A DNA stretch of 64,000 nucleotides. Origin: JAMLHH01 sp035515235 (GTDB taxonomy: Bacteria; Bacteroidota; Bacteroidia; Chitinophagales; JADIYW01). Of the stretch, positions 1 to 7,843 are shown piece by piece. How positions within the stretch are numbered: the first letter of the stretch is position 1; every line of letters starts with the position of its first letter. Both the position numbers and the translations under genes were made by a program. Where the stretch lies: the NCBI GenBank assembly GCA_035515235.1, contig DATJBS010000042.1:1-64000 (forward strand), in the 5' to 3' direction. A model generated the notes under the pieces. That model searched no databases and was not told the origin of the DNA. It saw only the letters and a program-made list of their open reading frames with translations.

Positions 1-97
1 AAGAAATCAGCTGTCCGAAAACACACTTAGTTGAAAAATAGTTACTTTTAGACATCGTTCTAATGTTTTGTAGTTATTACAAAAGTACGATATTTTT

Positions 98-125
98 GAG
101 TAGCCTTAATCGGCTACTCTTTTTA
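98..125 (+). terminator. Hairpin plus T-run, probable terminator of an upstream gene
   Basis: A perfect 8-bp stem (GAGTAGCC / GGCTACTC) with a 6-base loop is followed by CTTTTT. It most likely ends a plus-strand gene lying left of the window; bases 1-30 and 3-39 both read open to a stop, so the frame of that gene cannot be decided. A promoter-like TTG (68-70), 20 bases, TATTTTTG (91-98) sits directly before it, so it could instead be a leader hairpin of the SDR gene. Confidence 0.6.
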
Positions 126-155
126 TTCCGGACAACAATGAATTAAAATATTAAA

Positions 156-1049
156 ATGGCACAAAAATTTAATTCAAGATCGACTGCTGATGAAGTTTTA
201 GCCGGACATGATTTTAGTGGGAAGAATGTCATTGTAACTGGTGCTAATTCAGGAATCGGATATGAAAGTGCTAAGGCTTTAGCGAAAGTAGGAGCGCATG
301 TGATTTTAGCTTGTAGGTCAGAAAGTAAAGCAAAACAAGCTATCGAAAAAATTAAAAATGAAATTTCGAAAGCTTCAGTAGAATTTATTCCATTAGACTT
401 AGCATCTTTTCGCAGTATTGAAAATTTTGTAAAAGCAATCAAAGTAAATCAAGTTGATTTGCTAGTGAATAATGCAGGTATTATTACTTCGGAATATCAA
501 ACTACACCGCAAGAACATGAAATTACTGCTGGAGTGAATCATTTTGGACATTTCTATTTGACCAAATTATTATTGCCTTTATTGTTGAAAGCTAAAGCAA
601 GAGTGGTCGTCCTTTCGAGTGAAAGTCATAAACAAACTTTAGGTTTTGATATAAAAAAATGGCCACAAAGTGAAAAGGATTTTGGATTCAATAGTGCTTA
701 TGCAAAATCAAAATTAGCGAATATTCTATTTGCGAATGAACTTGGAAGAAGATATGAAGATTTGACAGTGACGTCTTGCCATCCAGGAAATATGGTGACT
801 ACTAATTTTGGCGAAGGAACCCCAATTACAAAAGTGTTATTTCAATTGATTAGCCCTTTTACGAAGTCTCCTGCACAAGGAGCAGGTACGCCGATGTTTT
901 GCGCTAGTCAGCCTTCTGAAGTTGTGAGTGGAAATTATTTTTCTGGCAACGAAAAAACAAAGACAAGTGTTTTAGCTCGAAGTTCATCTTTAGCAAAAGA
1001 CCTTTGGGAATACAGTGAAGAAGAAGTTGCTAAAAATATTAACCACTAA
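156..1049 (+). CDS. Short-chain dehydrogenase/reductase (retinol dehydrogenase / WW-oxidoreductase-like)
   Basis: NAD(P)-dependent oxidoreductase of the classical SDR fold, cytosolic. Visible motifs: the dinucleotide-binding TGANSGIG at residues 28-35, NNAG at 105-108, a serine pair near 154-155, and the catalytic Tyr182-x3-Lys186 in YAKSK. At 297 residues it has the length of the eukaryote-like retinol dehydrogenase/WWOX group, which it also resembles in the SSESH and SCHPG segments. The substrate cannot be read from sequence. It stands alone, downstream of a hairpin and a TAnnTTTG-like element. The family call is firm; the retinol-type label is only similarity. Confidence 0.85.
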   Translation: MAQKFNSRSTADEVLAGHDFSGKNVIVTGANSGIGYESAKALAKVGAHVILACRSESKAKQAIEKIKNEISKASVEFIPLDLASFRSIENFVKAIKVNQVDLLVNNAGIITSEYQTTPQEHEITAGVNHFGHFYLTKLLLPLLLKAKARVVVLSSESHKQTLGFDIKKWPQSEKDFGFNSAYAKSKLANILFANELGRRYEDLTVTSCHPGNMVTTNFGEGTPITKVLFQLISPFTKSPAQGAGTPMFCASQPSEVVSGNYFSGNEKTKTSVLARSSSLAKDLWEYSEEEVAKNINH

Positions 1050-1209
1050 TTAAGGGCTTCAATATTCTTTTGGAAAATCATAAATACCCAGAATTTTAAG
1101 GAAATCAAGGACACATTCTACTACAGAGTGAAGTTGTGTGGAGTTTTTATTTGAATAGATGGTAATTCTTATAAATTAGTACTAATTTATTCCTCTAAAT
1201 ACCACACTT

Positions 1210-1779
1210 ATGAAGAATTATGTAATAATAGGTCTAATCTCTTTCTTGATGACTTATAGTTGGAATGCCGACGCTCAAGCTATTTTGAAAGGGGGAAGTG
1301 CAGATAATGAAGTTTCTCAAAACTTAGAAGAAGGAGCGACAGTATTGGATGCTAACTTAGGCTTTATTAAATCTATAGATTTAGAGCAAGGTGATATTTT
1401 AGTATTATTTGAAAGATACACCAACGCGAAAATTTCAGGTAGATATAAATTAATCACTTCCAGCGAACCAGAATTAGCGATAGGATTCAAGTGTATGTAT
1501 GCCATCTTATTCAATAATGATAATGACGAAGTGATGGGTTTTGAAGATCCTAACTTTTCCGGAAAAGCCATGACATTTCAAAAAGGTAAAAATGCAGTTC
1601 CTGAAGGTTTTGGGTTGAGTTCTATATATATTCCTAAAACTCAGAACGTTAAACTTTATACTATAGATCCAGATTTATATCCTAATCAAGAAGTAGAGCA
1701 TAGACCTATGGGACCCGGTATTCGTCCATTTATTGGAGTAGATATTAATGATAAAGTAAAATTTGTACTAGTAGAGTAA
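1210..1779 (+). CDS. Secreted beta/gamma-crystallin-like protein
   Basis: 189 residues with an N-terminal signal peptide (hydrophobic residues 5-17, likely cut after ADA at 20-22). Residues 109-150 match a beta/gamma-crystallin Greek-key motif: an aromatic/acidic opening FEDPNFSG (111-118), a glycine-rich turn and PEGFGLSSIYIP (131-142), with a closing VKLY strand. A weaker first motif may lie at 66-100 (LFERYTNAKISG). Family members often bind calcium and are exported; here the canonical N/D-N/D-x-x-S/T-S calcium motif is not clear (GLSSIYIP carries only the serine pair). Single gene; function unknown. Confidence 0.6.
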   Translation: MKNYVIIGLISFLMTYSWNADAQAILKGGSADNEVSQNLEEGATVLDANLGFIKSIDLEQGDILVLFERYTNAKISGRYKLITSSEPELAIGFKCMYAILFNNDNDEVMGFEDPNFSGKAMTFQKGKNAVPEGFGLSSIYIPKTQNVKLYTIDPDLYPNQEVEHRPMGPGIRPFIGVDINDKVKFVLVE

Positions 1780-1819
1780 GTTTAAAAGCGAAAAGCTTGA
1801 AATAATTATCTTTTTTAAG

Positions 1820-1849
1820 TTTTAAAACATTTACAATGATGTATTTTTG
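1820..1849 (+). promoter_or_regulatory. Bacteroidota-type promoter of the lipoprotein-thiH pair
   Basis: TATTTTTG at 1842-1849 fits the -7 consensus TAnnTTTG, with TTT at 1820-1822 exactly 19 bases upstream in the -33 position. It overlaps the first possible ATG (1836), which therefore cannot be the real start of the downstream gene and supports initiation at 1869 or 1875. Confidence 0.55.
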
Positions 1850-1868
1850 TAATTCATTTACAATTCAC

Positions 1869-2372
1869 ATGACTATGTTTAAAAACAAATCCTTTCTATT
1901 ATTTCTTAGTGTATTCTTTGCATTGACTGTATTTATTTCTTGTAAAAAAGATAATCCTGCTGTAGAAGGAACAACTTGGAGAGTAGATAATACAAGTTTT
2001 GTTGCTGATAAAAATGGAGGATTCTTTTTCCAAAATGATACAGCTGCTATTTTCGGAGCCTCATCAAAATCTAAGGATGTGATTTTTTTCATCTTTAAAA
2101 CTAAACCTAGTCCAGGAGTTTATAATGTTGTAAATACTGTCAGCAAACCGGATATTCCTACGTATGATGATAATGAATGCTCAGTTATTATTACTACTAA
2201 AAACCCTCAAAATATTTATCTTCCAGTAACTGATGATGTAGGAACTGTAAATATTAGCGTTTCAGGCAAAAAAATGATTGCTACTTTTTCTGATTTAAAA
2301 TTAGGGTTTATAGATCCATTATCTGCGGATATTGTAGTAGCATTCGCCTCAGGCTCTATCATTGAAAAATAA
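1869..2372 (+). CDS. Lipoprotein of unknown function
   Basis: The open frame begins at 1836, but a promoter overlaps that ATG; starts at 1869 or 1875 give a normal lipoprotein signal (MFKNKSFLLFLSVFFALTVFISC) ending in the lipobox cysteine. The mature part is about 140 residues, beta-rich, with no catalytic motif that I recognise. It opens with EGTTWRVDNTSF, a pattern seen in small Bacteroidota lipoproteins of the DUF6252 kind, but I cannot confirm that family. It lies 18 bases before thiH and is in the same reading frame, so the two are probably co-transcribed. Confidence 0.65.
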   Translation: MTMFKNKSFLLFLSVFFALTVFISCKKDNPAVEGTTWRVDNTSFVADKNGGFFFQNDTAAIFGASSKSKDVIFFIFKTKPSPGVYNVVNTVSKPDIPTYDDNECSVIITTKNPQNIYLPVTDDVGTVNISVSGKKMIATFSDLKLGFIDPLSADIVVAFASGSIIEK

Positions 2373-2390
2373 AAACTAAAAAATCAATCA

Positions 2391-3497
2391 TTGTTTATTG
2401 ATACACTATCATCGAAAAGTTGGGAAGAAGTTTCCTTACAAATCAAAAGCACTACTGAAGGTGATGTCAGAAGAGTATTGAATAAAAATACTTTACTAAA
2501 ATCTGAAGACTTTGCTGTTTTAATATCTCCTGCAGCTCAACCTTTTTTGGAAGAGATGGCAGCAAAAAGTGTTCAATTAACAAGAAAAAGGTTTGGAAAT
2601 ACGATTCAAATTTTCGCACCACTTTATCTTTCTAATGAGTGTCAAAATATTTGCACTTATTGCGGATTTAGTTTGACCAATAAAATTCCTAGAAAAACAT
2701 TAACAGACGATGAGATTTTAGCAGAAGTGAAAATTCTTAAATCTAGAGGAATTGATCACGTTTTACTAGTTACGGGTGAAGCTCAGAAAACTGTAGGTGT
2801 AGATTATATTGGAAATGCAATTGAGTTGATTCAACCATATTTTACCAATATCTCAATAGAAGTACAGCCACTAGAAGAAGAAGAATACAAGTTATTGATT
2901 GATAAAGGATTATATTCTGTTTTAGTATATCAAGAAACTTATCACAAAGAACAATACAAAAAATTTCATCCCAAAGGAAAGAAGTCGAATTTTGAATATC
3001 GACTAGATACACCGGATCGTTTAGGAAGAGCAGGAATTCATAAAATTGGAATTGGAGCTTTGATAGGATTGGAAGATTGGCGAACAGATAGTTTTTTCAC
3101 GGCGATGCACTTGGAGTATTTGGAGAAGAAATATTGGCAATCTAAGTTTTCTATTTCCTTCCCAAGAATGCGTCCACACGAAGGCGGAGAGTTTGAAGTA
3201 TTTGAATCTACAGAAAGAGATTTGTTACAGTTAATATTTGCGTGGAGAATTTTTAGAGAGAATATGGAGCTTTCACTATCTACAAGAGAAAGAGCCCATT
3301 TTAGAGATCATGCAGTTGCATTAGGTGTCACTACGATGAGTGCAGCTTCTAGTACAGAACCTGGAGGATATGCAGCTCCTGATACTCATCTTGAGCAGTT
3401 TGAAATAGATGATAGTCGTTCAGTAGCAGAAATAGAAGAGATGATCCGTCAAAAAGGTTTAGATCCAGTTTTTAAGGATTGGATGATGATGGTTTAG
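2391..3497 (+). CDS. thiH: 2-iminoacetate synthase (ThiH), TTG start
   Basis: Radical-SAM tyrosine lyase that makes dehydroglycine for the thiazole ring of thiamine. The iron-sulfur motif is Cys84-x3-Cys88-x2-Cys91 (ECQNICTYCGF); the C-terminal region EPGGYA...QFEIDDSRS is typical. The length of 368 residues is normal for ThiH. No ATG is available before codon 55, and an in-frame stop at 2370-2372 prevents an upstream start, so TTG at 2391 is the only plausible initiation codon giving the conserved N-terminus. No other thi gene and no TPP riboswitch is visible nearby, so its usual partners ThiG, ThiF and ThiS must be encoded elsewhere. Confidence 0.92.
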   Translation: MFIDTLSSKSWEEVSLQIKSTTEGDVRRVLNKNTLLKSEDFAVLISPAAQPFLEEMAAKSVQLTRKRFGNTIQIFAPLYLSNECQNICTYCGFSLTNKIPRKTLTDDEILAEVKILKSRGIDHVLLVTGEAQKTVGVDYIGNAIELIQPYFTNISIEVQPLEEEEYKLLIDKGLYSVLVYQETYHKEQYKKFHPKGKKSNFEYRLDTPDRLGRAGIHKIGIGALIGLEDWRTDSFFTAMHLEYLEKKYWQSKFSISFPRMRPHEGGEFEVFESTERDLLQLIFAWRIFRENMELSLSTRERAHFRDHAVALGVTTMSAASSTEPGGYAAPDTHLEQFEIDDSRSVAEIEEMIRQKGLDPVFKDWMMMV

Positions 3498-3509
3498 AGG
3501 AAATTGTTA

Positions 3510-3534
3510 ATAAAGATTTTTAAAAATCTTTTAA
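3510..3534 (+). terminator. Weak hairpin after thiH
   Basis: AAAGATTTTT/AAAAATCTTT forms an A/T-only palindrome followed by TTAAAT, 13 bases after the thiH stop. The stem has almost no GC pairs, so termination is only a suggestion. Confidence 0.3.
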
Positions 3535-3747
3535 ATAAAAATATTGCAATTTGATTACTATTGTTTTTCATTTCAAGAAGAAATGTTTCGTGATCAAGAG
3601 TTTTTGCAAATAAATTATTTATCGAAAAAAAGAAAGAGATAAGGATTAAAAATCGAAGTGCAAATTTAATTATTATAGGAGAGTGGCAATATGAAATTCG
3701 AAAATGTCAGTTTTAACTTTGAGTAATATACGTTGTTTTAATATTTT

Positions 3748-4341
3748 TTATTCGCGATAAATTACTAATCTGAGTCTTCTATATTTTGATTCATTGCTTC
3801 CAAGCATGAATAAATACGCATTGTTTTTATTTCCATTTAACCATTTAATTTCATCTTGAAAGACTGATTGAGCTGTATCCGAAGCCACTTTGATAAATGT
3901 CGGTTCTCCTAGTTTTGAATTTAATTGTTTTATCAGTTTATCGTATTTTATTTGGAATTTTTTGGTGTCTGTTTCTCTTGAGTCAAATCCGTATCCTGCA
4001 CGAGGTTCCGTCCATTGGTACATAATTGCTCTAACTAAACTATCAGTTGATGTATAATAATATTCAGTTATTAGTTTGAATTTTTTATTTACAATCCTTT
4101 GATACGTTTTTGGTGTTTCTAGTTGATGTTTATTCTTATTTGGATAAAGACTTTCACCAATTCTTACATCGTAACTTGGAGATATATCTTTAGAACCCAA
4201 ATCAGTTTCTTTGTTTTCCACTTTTTGAACGGTCAAATTATTGAAGTTTTCGAATTTTTCTGCTTCAAATATCTCTTTATTAGCGACACAAGAAATTAGA
4301 ATTGCAAAAATCGTTATTAATATAAAGATTGTTTTTTTCAT
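3748..4341 (-). CDS. Small lipoprotein of unknown function
   Basis: The frame opens at 4386, but the ATG at 4341 gives a clean lipoprotein signal (MKKTIFILITIFAILISC) and is the preferred start. The mature protein is about 180 residues, hydrophilic, rich in Lys, Glu and Tyr, with a central segment about electron-rich aromatic residues (YQWTEPRAGYGFDSRETD). No family recognised. It follows the 306-residue protein by 20 bases on the same strand, so the two may be one transcript. Confidence 0.6.
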   Translation of the reverse strand: MKKTIFILITIFAILISCVANKEIFEAEKFENFNNLTVQKVENKETDLGSKDISPSYDVRIGESLYPNKNKHQLETPKTYQRIVNKKFKLITEYYYTSTDSLVRAIMYQWTEPRAGYGFDSRETDTKKFQIKYDKLIKQLNSKLGEPTFIKVASDTAQSVFQDEIKWLNGNKNNAYLFMLGSNESKYRRLRLVIYRE

Positions 4342-4361
4342 AGTATATCCAATTTTTACAT

Positions 4362-5282
4362 TTAAGAATTTTGGATGAAATAGCAAGCAATCTTTGTTTC
4401 AGGTTCGAAAAATACAAATAAGTCTCCATCACTCCAAAAGTTCATTTCTTCGAAATATTGTTTGTACCAATCATCTTCTGGATGGACATTTGTTTTAGAG
4501 ACTTTAACATCAACGTAATCTCCTAGCTGACAAAGAAATTTCATTGTTTTTTTTGATATTGGACACATAGGAATATCAGGGTATTGAATCCAATTAGGAA
4601 CACCTGTAACACCAAATCCGAGACTGCGTTCTGCAACCTTAATAGTGTTAAAGTTCTTTTGTTCGAATATTACAAATGAGTCATTTTTAAGCTCGTCATA
4701 TGCTGATCCAGTATTGTCGATTTCTTCTTTATTTAAAATGATAGGATTTAGTGGATCATTATAATCAATCCAAACCTTATCTATATCTAAATAGATTGGA
4801 CAGATTAAATGTAAATCAAAAGGTAACCAATCAAAGGCTTGATCCTTATTGCTCAACATTCCTAAATATTGAAATGAACCAGGGCATTTGTTCTCAGGAA
4901 TTTTGAAATCAGAAGGAGTTTCGCCACCTAAATAATTTATGCCAATATTGGATTCGATCAAAGCATATAAATGATTGGTTTTGAAATCTTTGAATATTAA
5001 TTTTCCAATAGAACCCTTAATGTTTAAATAATCATATAAGTGACCAGAGGTTTCCTGCCTTCCATCAGAATATAATTTTGCCTCACATAGAAGATTGTTT
5101 AAACCAAAGTTCAATTCAACATAAGTACCCAAGTTTTTGGCAGTTTTCTTGTCAATTAATTGTGTTTGAATAAAACTATAACAATGTTCCTCACCGTCTA
5201 ATTGAATTTCCCATCCAGCTAAGTATTGAGTCTTTTCAGTAAAGTGTTCGTTTCCTTTAAATATTTTTTTCATAAATTTCAC
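4362..5282 (-). CDS. Uncharacterised protein, C-terminal YwqG/DUF1963-like segment
   Basis: 306 residues, no signal peptide, soluble. The C-terminal part GVPNWIQYPDIPMCP...KKTMKFLCQLGDYVDV resembles the C-terminal signature of the YwqG/DUF1963 family (a tryptophan/proline segment, then a CP pair and a K-x-M-x-F-L-x-Q-L strand). The N-terminal half is not recognisable. The start could be 5282 or the second Met at 5273. Co-directional with the following lipoprotein; biochemical role unknown for the family as far as I know. Confidence 0.6.
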   Translation of the reverse strand: MKFMKKIFKGNEHFTEKTQYLAGWEIQLDGEEHCYSFIQTQLIDKKTAKNLGTYVELNFGLNNLLCEAKLYSDGRQETSGHLYDYLNIKGSIGKLIFKDFKTNHLYALIESNIGINYLGGETPSDFKIPENKCPGSFQYLGMLSNKDQAFDWLPFDLHLICPIYLDIDKVWIDYNDPLNPIILNKEEIDNTGSAYDELKNDSFVIFEQKNFNTIKVAERSLGFGVTGVPNWIQYPDIPMCPISKKTMKFLCQLGDYVDVKVSKTNVHPEDDWYKQYFEEMNFWSDGDLFVFFEPETKIACYFIQNS

Positions 5283-5604
5283 TTTCTATATGGTTTTAAA
5301 CGGTAAATCTAAATGCAGTCAGCAGATTAAAATTAATTAGAGGTGTTAATGTATTAGTTTTTTCCTTTTTTCTTCGATATTTTCTCTTAAGGTTTCATTT
5401 CATATTTATAACCAATTTATTTATACCACACCAAAATGGATACAAATTCACCCGAAGAGACGACATTGTTTGATAAATTAAAGTATATAAATTTGTTTGA
5501 TATGTGAGTGTTTTATAGATCATCTAGATTGTATTCGATTCCACTCCCAAATACTTCTTCGCTTCATTCACATATTCATCTACACTTAAATTTACTTTAC
5601 ATCC
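5283..5604. other. Non-coding gap with a gene remnant
   Basis: About 320 bases between the DUF1963-like gene and the toxin. The right part (5524-5598) is a remnant of the carbonic anhydrase gene end described separately. The left part holds a 23-codon plus-strand micro-ORF starting at ATG 5436 that I do not consider a gene. Nothing else seen. Confidence 0.6.
5524..5598 (-). pseudogene. Remnant copy of the gamma-carbonic anhydrase 3' end
   Basis: Read on the minus strand in frame to a TAG at 5524-5526, this stretch encodes VDEYVNEAKKYLGV, the same C-terminal residues as the intact carbonic anhydrase gene ending at 6272. The DNA match runs from 5542-5590 to 6278-6326 (offset 736) with about four mismatches in the first 45 bases. 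It starts immediately after the toxin stop. The toxin-antitoxin pair is therefore flanked by two direct copies of this gene end. Confidence 0.8.
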
Positions 5605-5922
5605 TTAAAGCTGAAAGAGAACTTTAAGTTTGCTATTTAAATCAATAATATCATTTTCTGATAATCTTCCGAGTAGACCTTGTACTAAAGACTTATCTAT
5701 TGTTGCAATTTTACTTATTCTTACAAGTGATTGTTTTTTAATTCCATTTTTATCATTTGGCAATAGAACAATATCTGTTGGTTCCTGCCAATTAATTTGT
5801 GTTGTGACAAAACAAACTGTAATATCAAGATTCGTTTCAACTAGGACAATTGCAGGACGCAATTTACTTCCTGTTAAATTTGTAAAAGGAAAAGTAATTA
5901 AAACAATATCTCCCTTAGCCAT
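5605..5922 (-). CDS. MazF/PemK-family toxin (endoribonuclease)
   Basis: 105 residues, normal MazF length. The N-terminal KGDIVLITFPFTNLTGSKLRPAIVL matches the MazF/PemK signature, including the conserved arginine-proline pair (RPA), and the ITVCFVTTQI strand and the SLVRISKI-x-TIDKSLV block follow in the expected order. The family cleaves mRNA at short sequence motifs and is held inactive by the partner antitoxin. Its start overlaps the antitoxin stop by 8 bases (ATGGCTAA), the usual translational coupling of such pairs. Cleavage specificity cannot be predicted here. Confidence 0.88.
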   Translation of the reverse strand: MAKGDIVLITFPFTNLTGSKLRPAIVLVETNLDITVCFVTTQINWQEPTDIVLLPNDKNGIKKQSLVRISKIATIDKSLVQGLLGRLSENDIIDLNSKLKVLFQL

Positions 5923-6145
5923 TATACTTTTCTTTTAAATCTTTTGTAGAATAAAGATCTTCTTCCTCATTTAAAAAATTAAAAACTTTGCCTTGTGAAG
6001 CAAGTCGTTGAATACTTTCTGTAATTTGATTTTCTTCAAACTTCTTAAAGATAAAATCAGCAAAATTAGAAATCTCTTCTGCCTTATCTTCTGGAAGTTG
6101 ATTGATAGCTTTTAATGTTCTTTCAATGATTGCTTGTTTTGACAT
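5915..6145 (-). CDS. Antitoxin of the MazF-type pair (DUF2281-like)
   Basis: The frame opens at 6184, but ATG at 6145 (MSKQAIIERTLKAINQLPED) is the likely start, giving 76 residues. The N-terminal helix with LPEDKAEEISNFADFI is typical of DUF2281/VapB-like antitoxins paired with MazF or PIN toxins; the acidic, flexible C-terminal half (NEEEDLYSTKDLKEKYNG) would bind the toxin. It is translated first and overlaps the toxin gene by 8 bases. A classical MazE AbrB-type DNA-binding fold is not evident. Confidence 0.8.
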   Translation of the reverse strand: MSKQAIIERTLKAINQLPEDKAEEISNFADFIFKKFEENQITESIQRLASQGKVFNFLNEEEDLYSTKDLKEKYNG

Positions 6146-6271
6146 GATTTTGCTTTTTTCAAATTTAAAACTTTTTTCTTTCAATGTCTATTTAGTGCAT
6201 TTTTAACGTAAGCGATAACAATATTTTTTAATTCATACGCAAAAGCTCTAAAAACATTGTTTTCATTTGTT

Positions 6272-6796
6272 CTAATCCACCCCCAAATACTTTTTCGCTT
6301 CATTCACATATTCATCTACGCCTAATTGTACACCTTGTTTTACAAATTCTAAAGGGATGGTTTTAGTGATTTTTCCGGGACTACCTAATACCATAGAACC
6401 ATCTGGAACAACCATTCTCTCCGTTACCAAAGCATGTGCGCCAATGATACAACCATTTCCGATGACTGCTCCGTTGAGAATCGTTGCACCCATTCCAATC
6501 AAATTATAGTTGCCAATACTCGCTCCATGGACGATGGCTCCGTGACCAATCACATTATCGTGACCAATCGTAATAGGTTTGTTATGGTCTACGTGAAAAA
6601 TGCAATTTTCCTGAATATTGGTTCTTGCACCAACCGTGATTTTGTCATTGTCTCCACGTAAAACTGCACCAAACCAAACGGATACATTGTCTTCTAGTGT
6701 GATTTGACCTAAAACTCTCGCAGTGTCTGCTATAAATACGTCTTTGCCTTTGACCACTTGTGCAGCCAATTTTTCTTGATAAGTGATTTTGCTCAT
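6272..6796 (-). CDS. Gamma-carbonic anhydrase family protein (hexapeptide-repeat)
   Basis: 174 residues of left-handed beta-helix repeats (I/V-G-x4 pattern throughout residues 28-140) with the family's metal-ligand histidines in HVDHNKP, GHGAIVHGA and the WFGAVLRGDNDKITVGARTNIQENC block. Same group as YrdA/PaaY/CaiE. Some members are zinc or iron carbonic anhydrases and others have unknown function. The gene ends at the right border of the toxin-antitoxin insertion, and its last 17 codons are duplicated beyond that insertion. Confidence 0.9.
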   Translation of the reverse strand: MSKITYQEKLAAQVVKGKDVFIADTARVLGQITLEDNVSVWFGAVLRGDNDKITVGARTNIQENCIFHVDHNKPITIGHDNVIGHGAIVHGASIGNYNLIGMGATILNGAVIGNGCIIGAHALVTERMVVPDGSMVLGSPGKITKTIPLEFVKQGVQLGVDEYVNEAKKYLGVD

Positions 6797-6853
6797 AGCA
6801 TTAAGATACGAAGTATAGTGAAAGATTGAAAAAAATATCGGAGTTTTGAACCT

Positions 6854-7843
6854 ATGTCTGAATTGCGTTGGAATCCCTTATTAGGTACTTGGACGATTGT
6901 GGCCGCAAATCGCCAAAATCGACCGAATATGCCGAAGGATTATTGTCCATTTTGTCCCGGTGAAGGAAAAAACTTGCCAGAGGATTTTGATGTTTTGATG
7001 TTTCCAAATGATTTTCCTGCATTGTCTGAAGGTTTTGAAGGTTCATGGGATATTGACCAAAGCGAATTATACCGAACTGCGACAGCAAAAGGAAATTGTG
7101 AAGTGATTTTATATTCTTCGAATCATACCAAACAACTACACGAACTTTCGGATGAACATGTAGGGAAATTGGTGCAATTATGGGTCAGTAGATTTGAATT
7201 TTATCAAAAAAAAACCATCGTCAAATACATCTATGAATTTGAAAATAGGGGCGAAGCGGTGGGAGTGACGATGCCTCATCCACATGGTCAGTTGTATGCA
7301 TTTCCTTTTGTTCCCTTAAAGATTGAAACTGAATTAGTCAATTGTAAAAACTATTACGAAAAATATCAGCGTAATATGTTGGAAGATATGATTATAGAGG
7401 AAAAAAAAGTAGGTTCAAGAGTGATTTTTGAAACAGATACTTTTCTGATTTTCTTGCCTCATTTTACAGATTATCCGTATGGAATTTTCATAGTGAGTAA
7501 ATTGCCAAAAGTTCATATCAATGAGTTTGATTTAGATCAGCAAAAGGAATTGGGTATTGTATTGAAATCAGTCAATGGAATGTTTGACTGTCTGTACGAT
7601 AAGCTATTTCCTTATATGATGTGTATGCACCAAGGCGCAGTCAATGATGAAAAATGGACAAATCAACAGGATTATTATCGTTTTCACATTGAATATTATC
7701 CACCCTGGAGATCGGAAGATGTCATTAAATATTATGCTTCAACAGAAATGGGAGCGTGGGCTGCTGCTAATACTAGAAATGTAGAAGATACAGCAGTGGA
7801 ACTTAGAAATGCTTTAGAAAAATTTAAATCAAAACACAAATGA
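6854..7843 (+). CDS. galT: Galactose-1-phosphate uridylyltransferase
   Basis: Leloir-pathway enzyme exchanging UDP between glucose-1-P and galactose-1-P. Zinc-site cysteines Cys31-x2-Cys34 (CPFCPG) and the active-site HPHGQ at residues 142-146, with His144 as the uridylylated nucleophile, are intact. 329 residues, normal for the short GalT type. It overlaps galK by 4 bases (ATGA), so the two are translationally coupled. No galE or mutarotase gene is nearby. It starts 57 bases from the divergent carbonic anhydrase gene. Confidence 0.96.
   Translation: MSELRWNPLLGTWTIVAANRQNRPNMPKDYCPFCPGEGKNLPEDFDVLMFPNDFPALSEGFEGSWDIDQSELYRTATAKGNCEVILYSSNHTKQLHELSDEHVGKLVQLWVSRFEFYQKKTIVKYIYEFENRGEAVGVTMPHPHGQLYAFPFVPLKIETELVNCKNYYEKYQRNMLEDMIIEEKKVGSRVIFETDTFLIFLPHFTDYPYGIFIVSKLPKVHINEFDLDQQKELGIVLKSVNGMFDCLYDKLFPYMMCMHQGAVNDEKWTNQQDYYRFHIEYYPPWRSEDVIKYYASTEMGAWAAANTRNVEDTAVELRNALEKFKSKHK

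Noticed and set aside
2373..2390. Possible TPP riboswitch upstream of thiH
   Set aside because: Only 18 bases separate thiH from the previous gene and no thi-box is visible upstream of the lipoprotein gene.
5436..5507. 23-codon plus-strand ORF
   Set aside because: Too short, with no promoter or conserved feature; treated as chance.
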